A stretch of DNA of 64,000 bases. Source: Lepeophtheirus salmonis. Taxonomy: Eukaryota; Arthropoda; Copepoda; Siphonostomatoida; Caligidae. The position numbers and the translations under genes were made by a program. The notes under the pieces were generated by a model. That model was not told the origin of the DNA, did no database searches, and saw only the letters and a program-made list of their open reading frames with translations. Each line of letters begins with the position of its first letter. Position 1 is the first letter of the stretch. Positions 23,176-35,971 of the stretch are shown in pieces. The stretch lies in the NCBI RefSeq assembly GCF_016086655.4, contig NC_052131.2, positions 33,853,705 through 33,917,704 of the forward strand. The letters are read 5' to 3'.

Positions 23176-24886
23176 AGTTGCACATCAATAAGAACTATTA
23201 TTTATTTAAACAACTTTTTTAATCATAAAACTACGATTTATTGAACTTTCATCAATTAATATGGTGTAGTCACAAATTTTAACTGTGAAGAGTTGAAAAA
23301 TTACCGAGTCTGCTGCTATATTTTATTATTTGTACAAATACTATGGGGGGGGATGATTAAAAGAAAACAAGGTCATTCAATCAAATACAGGTGTGGATTA
23401 AATATATATTTTTCTAAAAAATAATAATTATATATATAATCCTGCTGACAGCCTTATTATAAAAAAACTATATTTTCAAGATTTATTCTTAGGATCCAGG
23501 TTTAATATTTTTCTGTCCTTATTTAGGACTGAGGACAAGAGTCTATAGAGATAAAATACTAGCACAGAAAATGTAGTAGAAATCAGTTTTAAAGGGTAAA
23601 AACATCGGTGCCGGAATGTATTTGCAAGGGGGATTACATAATGGTGATTGGTGATGTTATCAGAAGAGCCGACATTTTTTTTTTTTTTACAGTTTCAACT
23701 GAGTCTTTTTAAGTGCAAATTGAATAAATAATCGAAGGTACAAAAACTTTTAAGTGTTTCAATTTTTGGGAAGAAACTAAATTTGAAAGAACAACCTTTT
23801 TGATTTTTTCCCAATTTTTTTATATCTACAAGCTAATTTTACTTTATTGTCATGTCTATAAACATTCTGTGAAAGTGGGGGGCAATGGGTTCGGCGCCAC
23901 TGGGTAGGACTGTATTCATCTAATCATTATTTATTTTAAGAAACTCACCGAATTTATTTATAACATTGTTAATCTCTTGAGGAGATATCGAAAAATAAGT
24001 AATATTATATTAATTAAAGTATTGTAATTACTCTTGATTCTAAGTAATAAAACTAAATTACATTTCCACGGAGTAATATCAAATAAGTAATGAGTAACTT
24101 ATTACGATCAAACCAACCAAAAAAATTGTTTCAAATATAGGGATCGTCTTTCTTTTTGGTTGAACTAAAAAAGTTCAAATAAAGGATATTCTATCTTATT
24201 TTGAATACATGGTTTAGGTATATAGATTTACTAAAATATATTATGTCTTAATACAAAATATAAATATCTATGTAATCCAGGAGGATTAATAAATAATCAA
24301 TGAATACTTAATTTTTTAATATATTTGAAAGTCTATGAAGCAAAGAGTTAAAATATAGATTAGCTTAAAAACTCTGTTTAATCTCTTGCATATATTTATA
24401 CCTTCAACTAGAAAATTGAATAAGGAATCCAATTGCTCGGAGCCTTTCGATTCAATTTTTTTCAACTTTTCCCATTGAATGAAAATTGGTATCAATTTCA
24501 GTAGAATGTAGTAACACATATAATCGAACTAAATGTTTATTATTATTTGATTTTTTAAATAATCAGATTTCAAATTCCAGGAAATTTCTTAACTTTGACA
24601 TCAATGAAATTAGACGTATAAATCAGGGGTGACCAAGCGGAGGCATAGTTGAGTACATTAAAGCCTCATAAGTAAATACTTACTAGGAAGAATTATCTTA
24701 TTATTCTTCATCTTATATGCAAATATAAATTAAGTCCATATACATGGAAAAATCATTAATTAATGCGACTCAAATAAAAAATAAATGGATTGTTATTTTA
24801 ATAGAAAATGTCTATAAGTATTACATAATATGTATGTAAGCAAATATAAATCGTGGATATAATATCTGAAAGTATGCATATCACAA
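23176..24886. other. Intergenic, no gene seen
   Basis: Spacer between the tRNA gene and the 3' end of DDX55. A very short possible CAGGGGCGTCC-family remnant lies near 23,388-23,455 (ends CAGGTGTGGATTA and ATAATCCTGCTGACAGCC). Nothing else is supportable. Confidence 0.45.
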
Positions 24887-27211
24887 TTATTCTCCATCAG
24901 ACTCAAGCTTGATATCATCATCATATTCCTTTTGAGATACCTATTGAAAAAACAAAGGAATTGCCTCTTTAGTTTAATGTTTAAATAAAAGTATCTGTAT
25001 TATTATTTACCTTGCCCTTCTTCAATTTTTTAAGCAGTCTAAAATCCTTTTCTAAGTCATCTTCATCCTCCTGCGATATTTTTTCCTTTTCCCTTCGTTT
25101 CTTCTCTGACACTAAATGACGAAGTTTTTTACGATCCTGCCGCTCAACATTCCTTGACCATGCTTGGGTATCGCTTAAGTGTTCCTTCATTCCAGGCCAC
25201 TTACCAGATTCTTTATAGATTTTTAATTTCTTTTGACGGGAATCTTCACGTAGTTTTTCTCTGATGAATAAAAAAAAGAAGATCAATTTATACATTTATT
25301 TTATCTCCATGTAGTTATTTAAACGAAAAGGAATTCCTTACTTATATTTAATGGAATTGAGATCGACTTTCTCGGGAATAAATCCTGTGACTTTGATTTT
25401 TTTTAACTCTGGCATTTTCGGCATTTTAAGAAGACCATAGGCAGATGCAAGTTCTCCAAAAGGGAGATCTGATGAAATAAAATATCGATTTAAACTATCT
25501 AATTTCAAGAATAAATGAAACCCTTTGGAATACCTTTTACTTTAAGGATGTATTTGCATTCATGCTTGGAATAAGCTCGAACGTATGACACAAAGGCTTT
25601 AATTCCCTTTTCCATTAGGTCTCTATCGTGTAATAACCAATTCCGAATCACGGGAAGTGTCTTAGGTAAACCCGTGATAACTTCCATTTTATCAAAATCC
25701 ACCTAGACAAGATATTTCAATATGCAATTTGTACTAATGAAACAGTAAATTATAATTATTTCAATACTTTTTGATTTATCTTGATAAAATCGATATAGGA
25801 ATCTTCAGTCGGAAGGAGTAGAAGCAAAGCATTCCCCACTGCACCACTACGAGCAGTTCTTCCAATGCGATGAACAAATGCTTCAGCCGTTTTAGGAGCA
25901 TCAAACTGAACAACCCATTCTACGTCAGGAAAGTCTACTCCTCGCGATAAAACATCCGTACATACCAAAACACCCATATCTAACTTTTTAAATTTATCAA
26001 ATATCTTGAACCGCGTTCCTCCTTTTTGTCCGTGTAAGGCAAATACAGGAGTGTTATCATCCTTAAGAAATCTTTCTAATAAAGTGGAGAAATACTCAAC
26101 ACAGGCACAAGTAGAAAAGAATACCATTGTCTTCTTCCCAGCAGCCTCAGTCTTGAGGAACTTGAGTAGAGTAGCAAACTTTTTCGCAGGAGGATCACAT
26201 TTCATGTAGTAATTTGTGAGTTTGATTGGAGTAGAGAGCTCATTTTCTTTACCATGCTCCTTGACTTTGACCAAAACTGGATTGCGGAGTCCAGCACGGA
26301 TGAGTTCATCTAGATCCTAAAACACAAGGCATTATTCTAATTTTAGATATTATCCATGGAATTATGGTCTACCTTCGTCTGTGTTGCAGAAAATAAGGAG
26401 GTTCTTCTTTGTTTAGGTAAAAAGGATATGATTGTATTAATGGCTGTTTCAAAACCTAAGCTTAAGAGGCGATCCGCTTCATCTAAAATCAAAATTTTCT
26501 GAAATATACATGTTTTAATAATTATATTATTTCAACAACAAAAAATCAAAAAGAACAAACCGTAGATTTGAATCCTCTTGCCATTTTTTCAGCTTTCAAT
26601 TGATTAATGGACTCCGTTTTCCCCGTAAGTATGTCTTCCAAACGACCCGGAGTAGCTATAATAATCTTTGCTCCTTCTTTTTCAAACTATAAATGATTAG
26701 ATACGTAGATAAATAGATAGATTGAGTCGTGCAGGTTCATTTTACTTTTCGAAGAGTTTCTCCAACACTCGAAGAACCTCCGCCCCCAATGATAAGGAGA
26801 GAGTTTAAAGAAGGGATTTTGGATAAAAATACCTCCAATACTTGACTAATTTGGGATGCCAACTCTCTCGTTGGGCTCAAAATCAAGGCCCCTATATCAT
26901 GGACTTTACTTTCTTCATTCTATGTTAGAATTATAATGATAAATTATTTATTATTAAGACATATTTAGACTTACAGATGAATTCAAAAGGATTTCTAGAA
27001 TAGGAATAACAAAGGCTAAAGTTTTTCCACTCCCCGTCACAGCCTCAGCACAAACATCCTTTAGGCCCAAAAATAATGGAATGGCGGTAGCTTGAATCGG
27101 TGTCATCTTCTTGAACTTAAGATCATTATGGATCACATCTAGAATAACTTTGGATTTAAGGGGTAATACACTCCAATCGTCCATTAATTCACTTTCTTCG
27201 CCGTTCCCCAT
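24887..27211 (-). CDS. DDX55: DEAD-box ATP-dependent RNA helicase DDX55/Spb4
   Basis: A nucleolar RNA helicase of the Spb4/DDX55 family, needed for maturation of large-subunit rRNA. The nine exons are 26975-27211, 26746-26919, 26561-26686, 26373-26498, 25768-26316, 25534-25702, 25342-25468, 25011-25260 and 24887-24940. All have GT-AG borders and the frame is kept throughout, giving about 603 residues (human about 600). Visible motifs are the Q motif (TPIQ, Q40), AVTGSGKT at 57-64, PTREL at 95-99, TPGR at 149-152, DEAD at 185-188, SAT at 216-218, RGVD at about 346-349 and HRIGRTAR at 370-377. The family-specific C-terminal extension follows (KGIKAFVSYVRAYSKHEC, then MPKMPEL) and a lysine-rich tail with LLKKLKKGK. 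The start ATG leads straight into the Q-motif region. It is divergent from THOC6. Confidence 0.96.
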
Positions 27212-27735
27212 TATTAAGGACTTCGTTCATTCGATGATTTGAAATGTGAATGAAATGTCACCTTGTAGTAGGACAGCACGTGCAATGTTTATATTTTGAT
27301 TTTCTTTGTTTATATTGGGTTTATGTACGTCATTGAATACAATATATCGTCACTTTTCTTAGTGGACACTTAATAATTGACCGTAGAGTCCATAGTGAAT
27401 TAATCCACTCTTGAAGTATACTAATTTTGAATAATTTTTATATATTTCTAATATTTAAATACATATTATGTATATCACATGAGAAGATAGCTCAGTATAC
27501 TTAGTTTATAATAAGATTAGAATGCTAAGTATTAGGAGGTTGGGTGACTTTATTGAGTAAACTCCATAACTTTTCTCCTTATTTCGTTTGTTTCTGTGTG
27601 TTATTAGATTCTGTCTGCTTCTGCCCTGTTGCCCGTCCATAACTTTTTTATTATATTGATACAAAAGTTGTTTGATTAAATTGATTCGTTCGGTAGTAGT
27701 CTCAAGTTTGAGATTTGTTCGGAAAAGAATCAAGA
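27212..27735. promoter_or_regulatory. Shared head-to-head region of DDX55 and THOC6
   Basis: The two start codons are 524 bp apart on opposite strands, so both promoters must lie here (or the transcripts have upstream exons). A CACGTG E-box is visible near 27,278. No TATA box at a convincing position was seen. Confidence 0.5.
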
Positions 27736-29151
27736 ATGTCTCAGCTATTGGAGAACCTTCCTCCTCAATATTCTACTGTCTACTCAACATGTTTTTCACC
27801 GGATGGAGGTTATTTAGTCGCAGGGAATCAAATGGGTCTTATCGCACTTTTCAGTTTAGAGTCCATCACATCCCGAAGCCCAGAGATTATTTCCTCCTCC
27901 AAAAAAGTTCATATGAGTTTTTTAGGACATGAAAATAAGACTCCTATTTATGCTCTACTCTCAACCAAAGACTATCTCATATCCGGCTCCGTGGGTAAAG
28001 TAACGGCTTGGTCCTGGAACGATCTCATACATAGAAAAACTGCGGAAATGAAATGGGAAATCTTTCTTCCTCCCGTTCCTGGAACTGCGGTCTACACAGA
28101 AGTAGTTTTATTAATTATAAGACGCAATCCAGGACTCATGTTCTTATAATATTAATTAAACAGGTCAATTCCATGTGCATTGATGAAAAGTTTGGAACTG
28201 CTGGACGACTCATTGTCGCTGGAGGAGATAATAATGTTCACACCTATGACTTGGAAACGAGAGAAGAGCTTCGAGTACTTAGCGGTCACGATAATTTTAT
28301 TCACAGTTCCTCATATTGTCCTGTTGGAGGTCTTATAGCAAGTGGAAGCGAGGATGGATCGGTACGTCTTTGGGATACAAGGAAAAAAGTTGCAGAAGTG
28401 AACAAAATTGAGCCCTATAGAAATGATGAACTTTCTCGCCCCAAACTAGGGAAGTGGATTGGGGCAGTGGCGCTTTCTTCAGACTGGCTGGTTCGTATTT
28501 CTATGTATATTTTGGGCTTAGAGCAAAGGTAACTTTTTGTGGAAAATGAGATTTTTAATTTGTACAAATCTATGTACTTATACTGTCAGGAAGTATTCTA
28601 TACTTTTTTTTAAAGTCTACGTTACAATGTTAGGAATATCTTTACTTTGAATGCTTTATGATTCAATGTCTCAAAAAAATCAATAATATTCCACTGGTTT
28701 TGCTCCAGACCCACACAACGTAGTCATAAAGATATACTTTCTTTTGTTGTATTAGGTCTGTGGTGGTGGAGCACGTCCTGCTCTGTGGCACCTACGTTCC
28801 ATGTCACCCAATGCCATTCTTCCGCCTGAAAGCCAGTCCGTAACGGTCCTTACACTTCTCCAAGATAGGATTATCATTGGAGGCCTGATTAATAAGTAAG
28901 AATTGGAGTGTTATAAATAATTTACTTATTACTATTCCTTTCCTTTTATTTACAGATTATACCAAACAGACTTTACTGGAAACCTTCTCTCAGAGATCCC
29001 TGTCACACCAAGTTGTCTTTATTCCATTTCAACACAAGAAAAGAGTATCAAAGTCCTTGCAGCCTCTGGATCATCTTCCAAAATTGATCTATGCATCCCA
29101 AACTTTAGTTATAAAGATCAAACCATTACGTTTCCTTCCAAATTTGTATAG
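27736..29151 (+). CDS. THOC6: THO complex subunit 6 (WD40 repeat protein)
   Basis: A WD40 propeller subunit of the THO/TREX complex, which couples transcription to mRNA packaging and nuclear export. The exons are 27736-28101, 28164-28490, 28756-28895 and 28956-29151, totalling 342 residues (human 341). Family features in order are YSTCFSPDGGYLVAGNQMG, an FSL strand, HENKTPIYALLST, LIVAGGDNNVHTYDLETREE, LSGHDNFIH, SGSEDGSVRLWDTRK, the THOC6-typical SRPKLGKWIGAVALSSDWLV and CGGGARPALWHLRS. The start was set at the first ATG before QLLENLPPQ; upstream the frame has no ATG. The donor after exon 2 is the less common GTTCGT, but the joined codons give DWLVCGGG exactly as in the family. It is tail-to-tail with INPP5A. 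Confidence 0.94.
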
Positions 29152-29168
29152 AAAGTTCAACAGCAAAA

Positions 29169-29174
29169 AATAAA
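29169..29174 (+). terminator. Poly(A) signal of THOC6 (candidate)
   Basis: AATAAA begins 18 bases after the THOC6 stop codon. It would give a very short 3' UTR; another AATAAA lies near 29,390. Confidence 0.45.
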
Positions 29175-29992
29175 ACCACACAAGAAGGTTACTTTAGGAT
29201 TTTTTTATTCTTAAAGCATAAGAACACACACACACCACTTATAAGTCAGTGTTTCAACAACAACAGAGAGGAAAATGTCTTTATAATAGTATAGATAATA
29301 TATATTTTAGGATATATAACACATTTTCATTGTAATAGAGGGAATGAGGGGAAAATTATATATTTGAAGAGGAGAATATCCGGAAAGAAAAATAAATTAA
29401 GAGAAAAAAAGTATAATCATTTGATGATATTGTTTGGAATCATTAGTGAATATATAGTTCATTTTATTTGTGTTTTTCATAAAAATGAATGAACTATTTT
29501 GGGTGCTGATATTAAGAAGTCTCTTCGGCGGACAAATGCGTAAGGGAAAAAAGAAAATTAAATTTTAAATATGTTTAATATTTTATCAAATTGGGCATAA
29601 TTAAACACAAAAAAATATGATAAAAAAGTAGATGACTAAATAAAAGCACAAACGTTGCTTGTTCCAATGATATTATGATAATTATAATAATAATTTAAGT
29701 AAATTATGGCACTGAGAAATAATGTGTCCATTATTTCATTCGAAAAATACCAAACCTAAACTGATGATGATGAATTAAGATATAAGAAGTTAAGATATTA
29801 AAATGGTATTATTATGTCTAGATTGAAGGAAAACGATAAGCAAAATATTCGTGTCTCAAGAATTAATAATAATTGCATCATGAGACGAGCGATACGTACA
29901 GAAAGTAAACAAAATGGTATGAAATCCTATCTGCAATATTGGGGTTTCTCATTGGCGAATAATAAACTTCATTTCTAGAGCAGCACCAATTA
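29175..29992. other. Convergent 3' intergenic region
   Basis: AT-rich 3' flanks of THOC6 (from the left) and INPP5A (from the right). No further gene is seen. Confidence 0.5.
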
Positions 29993-29998
29993 TTTATT
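29993..29998 (-). terminator. Poly(A) signal of INPP5A (candidate)
   Basis: AATAAA on the minus strand, about 230 bases after the INPP5A stop codon. Confidence 0.4.
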
Positions 29999-30224
29999 TC
30001 AGTTTTCCAAGGACTTACTTATTGACAAACTTGATTACTCATTTCTCAAAAGTAATGGATTCCATTATTCCAAATTGTATGTATAGTATGTAACGCTGCT
30101 GCATATAAAAAATGTAGGTAGTAAGTGCAAGGGGCGCAGAAGTAGTAGAGTAGTTTGATTACATAAATATTCTTCTTTGTGTAGTCTGGACAAAAGTGGA
30201 GCGAGAATGTCTCCATCATCATCA

Positions 30225-33200
30225 TCAAACTGTCGTTTCCTTAAATAATTTAACACGGTTATGATCCTTGATTTCGATGTATCTTGTTAATATTCGATGA
30301 TCAACTACCACAGGAGTGGGTGACGTTGACGATGACTCGTGCTGAAGTTGTTGATGTTGTCTTCCCGACTCGTCTTCCAACTCATTTTTGGGCTCAATAA
30401 TCTCTGGAGGAATCGGAGAATGAGGAACATGGAGACTACTAACATTGTTGTTATTATTTAAAGGAGTCGGAGAAATGGAGGAAGAAGTCACAACATTCTT
30501 CCCCGACTTGCGCTCAACAACAAATGCTTTATCTTCCAACCAAGGAGAATAGAGTTTATCCCTACGTTTAGACTTAGATGATACTGATTGGTAGCGTGTA
30601 TCAGAATTATGATGCATGTTGACCTCGTCATAAATACCATAGGAGGAATATCTCGGAATAGGAATCCTTGCGTTTGACTTCAAATTAAAGAGTAAGAAGA
30701 CGGGCTTATGATCACCCATGCAGGCATTGCGCCCTATAATATCGTATAACACACTGCTGACTTCGATCTTTTTCCTTATCTGACAAAGATCTGGACTTGG
30801 AGAGGGTGAGATAGGCGTTGAAGCCTGAGGAGGTGGTGGATTATGAATGAGTTCTCTTGCAGGATTACTCAGTAGTACCCGGTCACACCATGCTGGACAT
30901 CTCGTTTTCATGTAGCGAGATGATAATGAGGGCCTCTCTTCAAAAGGATAGGTTGGAGGGAAGTTGATTGTAAATTCTGTGAGCCTTTGTTGAACATTAT
31001 AGACTTCATTATCAAGGGAGGCCCATTGTCGCCAATCCGTATTAAATGTTCCATCGTAGTGTTCCCCGAGAGAAAATTCCTTTTTACCAAGGGATAATAC
31101 AAGTTGATCCTCCCTATTTCGAAACTCTCTAAAATCATCATCCAAATTTCCGTTCTCTGAGCGAGGTGATAGTAATGGATCATGGGGATAAAGGGATTGA
31201 TGATGATTCGTTTCCTCTAAGGGATGTTCTTGTGTTAGTTTCTGTAGTACCCGTTGAGTGTCTAAGCGAAAGTTAAAATCCCCGAAGATAATGAATGGAA
31301 CATTTTGCTTATCATCGTCTTGAATGAGATCCAATGTATACTGAAGAGCACGTCGTCTATAATTGACGTAGACAGAGGGGTCGGTTTCGAAGGAAACGAG
31401 ATTCGAAGCATCATGAAAAAGATGAATGTTTATGAGATCCAAAATGGTTCCATTGATACGCCACCGAGTTCTAAGGAAACCTTTTCGACTCCAGCGATTA
31501 TCAGGAAATAAGTAAAGAGGAAATTTGTGTTTCTCGACTAGAGGTTGAGCGTCTATACATCCGAGATGCATGTGATGTCCACAAGGGGATTCAAAACTTC
31601 TTTTCTACAATAAGAAAATTATATTAATTAATGAATATACATGGATGCAGTATTTTGAGTAAGGAAGAAGAATAAAATTATTAACTACTACATTTATGTA
31701 GATCGATCGGTCTTAGGCTTAAAGATCCATCAAACAAAAGTTGTTAAGAAATATAAAATAATAATGGTCAATATGGTTCATAAATAAAAGGTCAAAGGAG
31801 TCATTTTAATGATGATTATGAGGATAATAAAAATATTATATTAAGGACATTGTCCTAGATGTATTGAGAGAGAATTCGTGTAAAAATGTAAATACTTATT
31901 TCATCAATTTCTTTTTAGGATATATATTTTATATATGTAGGTATTGCACACTTACTTCAAAATTATAAATTTCGACATATTGAACACTCTTATGAACGAG
32001 ATACAGGCTTCCTAGAGCTGTGAACCTAGTGAAAGGAGTAGATAAAAATGGAATATATTATTAAAAAAATGTATTATTCAATCAATGGCAAATATTAATT
32101 AATTGTACATTCATTATAAATAATGATTATTTTAAAACCTCTTGCGGTTGTTGATTAATATAAAAATACTATTAGGACATAAAAATTTAACTCAAAATTA
32201 TGTCAAGAGATCCTAAATATTTATCAAGCAAAAGGAAGAAAAAATGAACCATCACAAATTTTCTTGTTTTATCGAACGATAATAATCTAATATTTTGACT
32301 TAATAAATTCGATATTTTGACTTTTTAAATTCGATATTTTGAAATATTAAATTCGATATTGAGTAGTATTGAGCTACTTTTGATGAAACTTTTCAATATT
32401 TTGACAACATGATATCATAGCTTGACAACAAAATTATAGTTGGGCGGATGTACTTGCCCATCCACCGTATGTAAGGACCATATTCAGGGATGGAATTGAA
32501 TAAATTTAGAAGAAAGACTAGCATTCAAATATTCCTGATTTGATTAAAATCTATAATTAATATGTCCCTGTACATAAATTGATTGTTTAATGAGATGCTT
32601 AGGTTTGTTTTTGTTTTATATGCTCTAACATGTATCACAGTATCTATAAGGTAATAAATTTTTCCGTCTTTTTGTGCGTCTATTTATATTATACATGTAG
32701 ACATGAGTTCCTTCTACGGGGTGGACCCTAAATACTGTCAAAATTAAAACTTAAATATAACTCATAGAGGTCTAGAGATATCATTGTAAAAAGTTCGCTA
32801 ATAAATAATTAATCAAACGTCAACAATGTTTTTTTAAAACATTTGTTAGTGATCCTTCATTTACAAGAAGCAATAAATCCCTCAGTTTGTTGAAGTCTGG
32901 CACGCCTCCCAGTATTGTTTTTTTAGTGATGCTAAAGTTTTTTCTGTGGAGGTCATATTCAACTCCCAAAAATATCTGATTTGCCCTATAGGAGCTATTG
33001 AAGCAAAAATCAAAGTAAATGATGGTATAAGGTGCCCTTAGCTGGTCCTGTAGGTCTCTCATTATCTTTGTGACCTCGGAGGGTTAAAAGTAACAGCATT
33101 GAGTAAATGAGCATCTTCCTGGAAAAAGTATTAAGCCATGGGCCAATTCCCGCTTAAGGTAAGATACTTAACCCTTTCAACAAGTTGGTGCCCTCTCTAG

Positions 33201-35939
33201 CACGTCCAATAGGATACAAAAGTGGTGTAACAATCATTTCCCAAGCTTTTAGAGCAATAACTTTTAGCCTCTATCCAGTTCGGATTTGAATCTGATGGAT
33301 TTTGGAGAACAGGGTCTGCAAGAAGCCACATGCAAAATTAGATGTACTAAAAGGCTCCTTAATTAAGGATTGGGGGAACGTTCCATGGATGTGGTCTGTG
33401 TCTAGTAATAGCTTACCTAACAAACTCAAGGCTGTAATTTCTGCAGAAGTGGGCCCTAGTAGTATTCAAACCAAATTTTAAATTTCTAAATTTTTTTTAA
33501 ATAAAGGATTTATATACGATTATCAGGGGTCTCTGCAGAGGGTTGACTGAAAGGGCTGTCACCCCTACCCCCAAATTAAGGAATTTTTCTTTTATACTAG
33601 ATTTTTTTTTTTTTTTTTTGGTTCAGGATGAAAAATTTTAAGCGAAAATAGAGATTTTTTTTTTTTTTTTTTTTTTGGAAAAATTACTTTTCTAAACAAA
33701 GGGGTGATTCGGGCATATTATGCAGCTGAGCAAAAATTTAATAATACATTTTTTACAGAAAATGTAATACTTTATTTTATTTCCTTAAAAAAAATCATTT
33801 TTTGTGAATAGCTATGGATTTTGGATTTTTTTTAAAATTACAAAAACCAAAAATATATATATTATCCTGCAGACGCCTCTGATTATTCATTTTTTAGTAT
33901 TTAAGGTCCACCCTGTGCTATACATAATTATTTTCAAACCTAAATTATGCGCATACTTAATTGTATCTAGGAACGATACATGTTTTTAAAAAAGGATAGA
34001 AAAAAACGAGTTTTTATGTTGATTTTGAGCCCCTTATTATCATAGACACAGAGCCTAATACATAATTACTACTACTACTTTGACTAGTATATTATATAGA
34101 ACATCATACTCTACTAACTAACAACATGTGTGAATACGTCACTAAATTAGTATGTACTAACTCTATAGCCAGGAGTAGGTATTAATATTATTTATAGACA
34201 TTAAGTAAGTTGATTCTATTTGATGAAGAACGTCGCAGTAGTATTATAAATTAAGTAGAGAAACCGTGATGACGTAGCCTTCCAATAATAACACATAGCC
34301 AGGCCATATGTTATAGAAAGTCAAGGTCGGTGGTAGATTTTTTCTGTTAGGAGGGAGGTGAATTTTTTTTCAAATTTTCCAAGATATCATTTCTAAAAAA
34401 AAAAAAAGATTGGGCCTTTTTTTAAACTTCCTTTAATTGGTCAGATGGAGTTGCATTGATTAATTATGAGTCAACATTATAGTATTCAGGGACATCCGCA
34501 AGGGGTGGGCTGGAGGGACTGTATCCCCCATTTTCGATTTTTTTTCTTTTTACTAGAAAATTTAATATTTTACTGTGAACTGTGAATTTTTGAAATTTTT
34601 TGCCAAAAAAATTCATTTTTGGATTTTTATTTAATTTTCCCCTAAAAATAATACATTTTTGATGTCTTTTGCTCAATTTTCAAAGAAATGACTTTTTTAA
34701 CGAAATCATCTTTATAACCTTTTTGGATCCATTTTCCTAAGTCTCCGTCGATATTTACTTCAATGACGGTTTTAAGAAATAAATATTTTTATCTATTTCT
34801 AAAAAAAAGTTATCTTTCTGGAATCCCATTTCTTTTTTTCGGGGATGTTAAAGTGTAATTAATTATAACTAATTAACAATATAATATGTTCGTATTATAA
34901 TGAAGAAAAAAATTTGCAAGCTATCTGCAATAATCTTATACATATTTCACATATCTTGTTTGTCATAATAAACCATCAATATTTTATGAAAAATTCAAAG
35001 GACCGGTAAGAAGACTGCAGTGGAATGAATAAATAAGGTCAGACATAACATTGGCCCCTCCTATACCAATAGGATATATGTGGGCATGTGGCCTGTCATC
35101 CTTCAAATCAAAGTAAATTTTTTTCTCAAAATTGAGAGTGAATTACTACATACATTTGTATTCTTCAATAGATTATAATTGATTTATATGAACAAATTAG
35201 TGTTTTTCGCCTTTTGGAGGGACCGCAAATTGCAACTAAATTAGCCAAAATTGATTGTCACAATAAAAGAATGCAAAGTTGAGAGATTTTAAGTCTCTTA
35301 AATCAAATATAGATGATAAACAAAGGGTAAATCATCAGATAAATTTGAATACAAAGCCCATAATTTACTAAAATATGTCTATGAAATATTGACCAATGTG
35401 CTTATATGAAGAAAAAAAATTAATTGGGAGTTTCTCCTTTGGATTCATACAGACGTTCAGTTGAAGTTATTGGATATTTCGTAGTCAACTACATTAAGAA
35501 TTTATGACTGTTTTGCTGAAAACCTTTTCAAGATAACCAATATATTTTATTTACAAATACCAGGGGTGTCCGCAGGGGGAGGGATTGTAGCCCCACCTCC
35601 CGAATTTAAGGAATTTTTAATTCTTATATTCGAAATGTAATTATATTTTTCAATTTCCTGTGAATAGCTATGGATTTTTGAAAAAAAAATTATGTTAGAA
35701 ATTTAATTTTTGAAAAAAAAAAAATTCAAAAAATTTAATTTTTTGTGAAAAGCTCTGGATTTTTGACAAATATTTTAAATTTGATTTTAGAATTTTTTTT
35801 CTAAAAATTTCAATTTTTTGAGATTAACTATAGATTTTTGATTTTTTTTTTTTTGTGAATAGCTGAGGGTTTTTTTTATTTTTTTTCAAAAAAAATTAAT
35901 ATTTGAAATTTTTCCAAAAACACAGACCCTCCCCCTCCC

Positions 35940-35971
<32 letters not shown>

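Noticed and set aside
22986..23183. 65-residue open frame on the minus strand starting MQLTPWRNGS
   Set aside because: It is a translation through the tRNA-Trp gene and its flank.
27715..27735. Upstream in-frame start for THOC6
   Set aside because: The codon at 27,715 is TTG; the first ATG at 27,736 is followed by family-like sequence.
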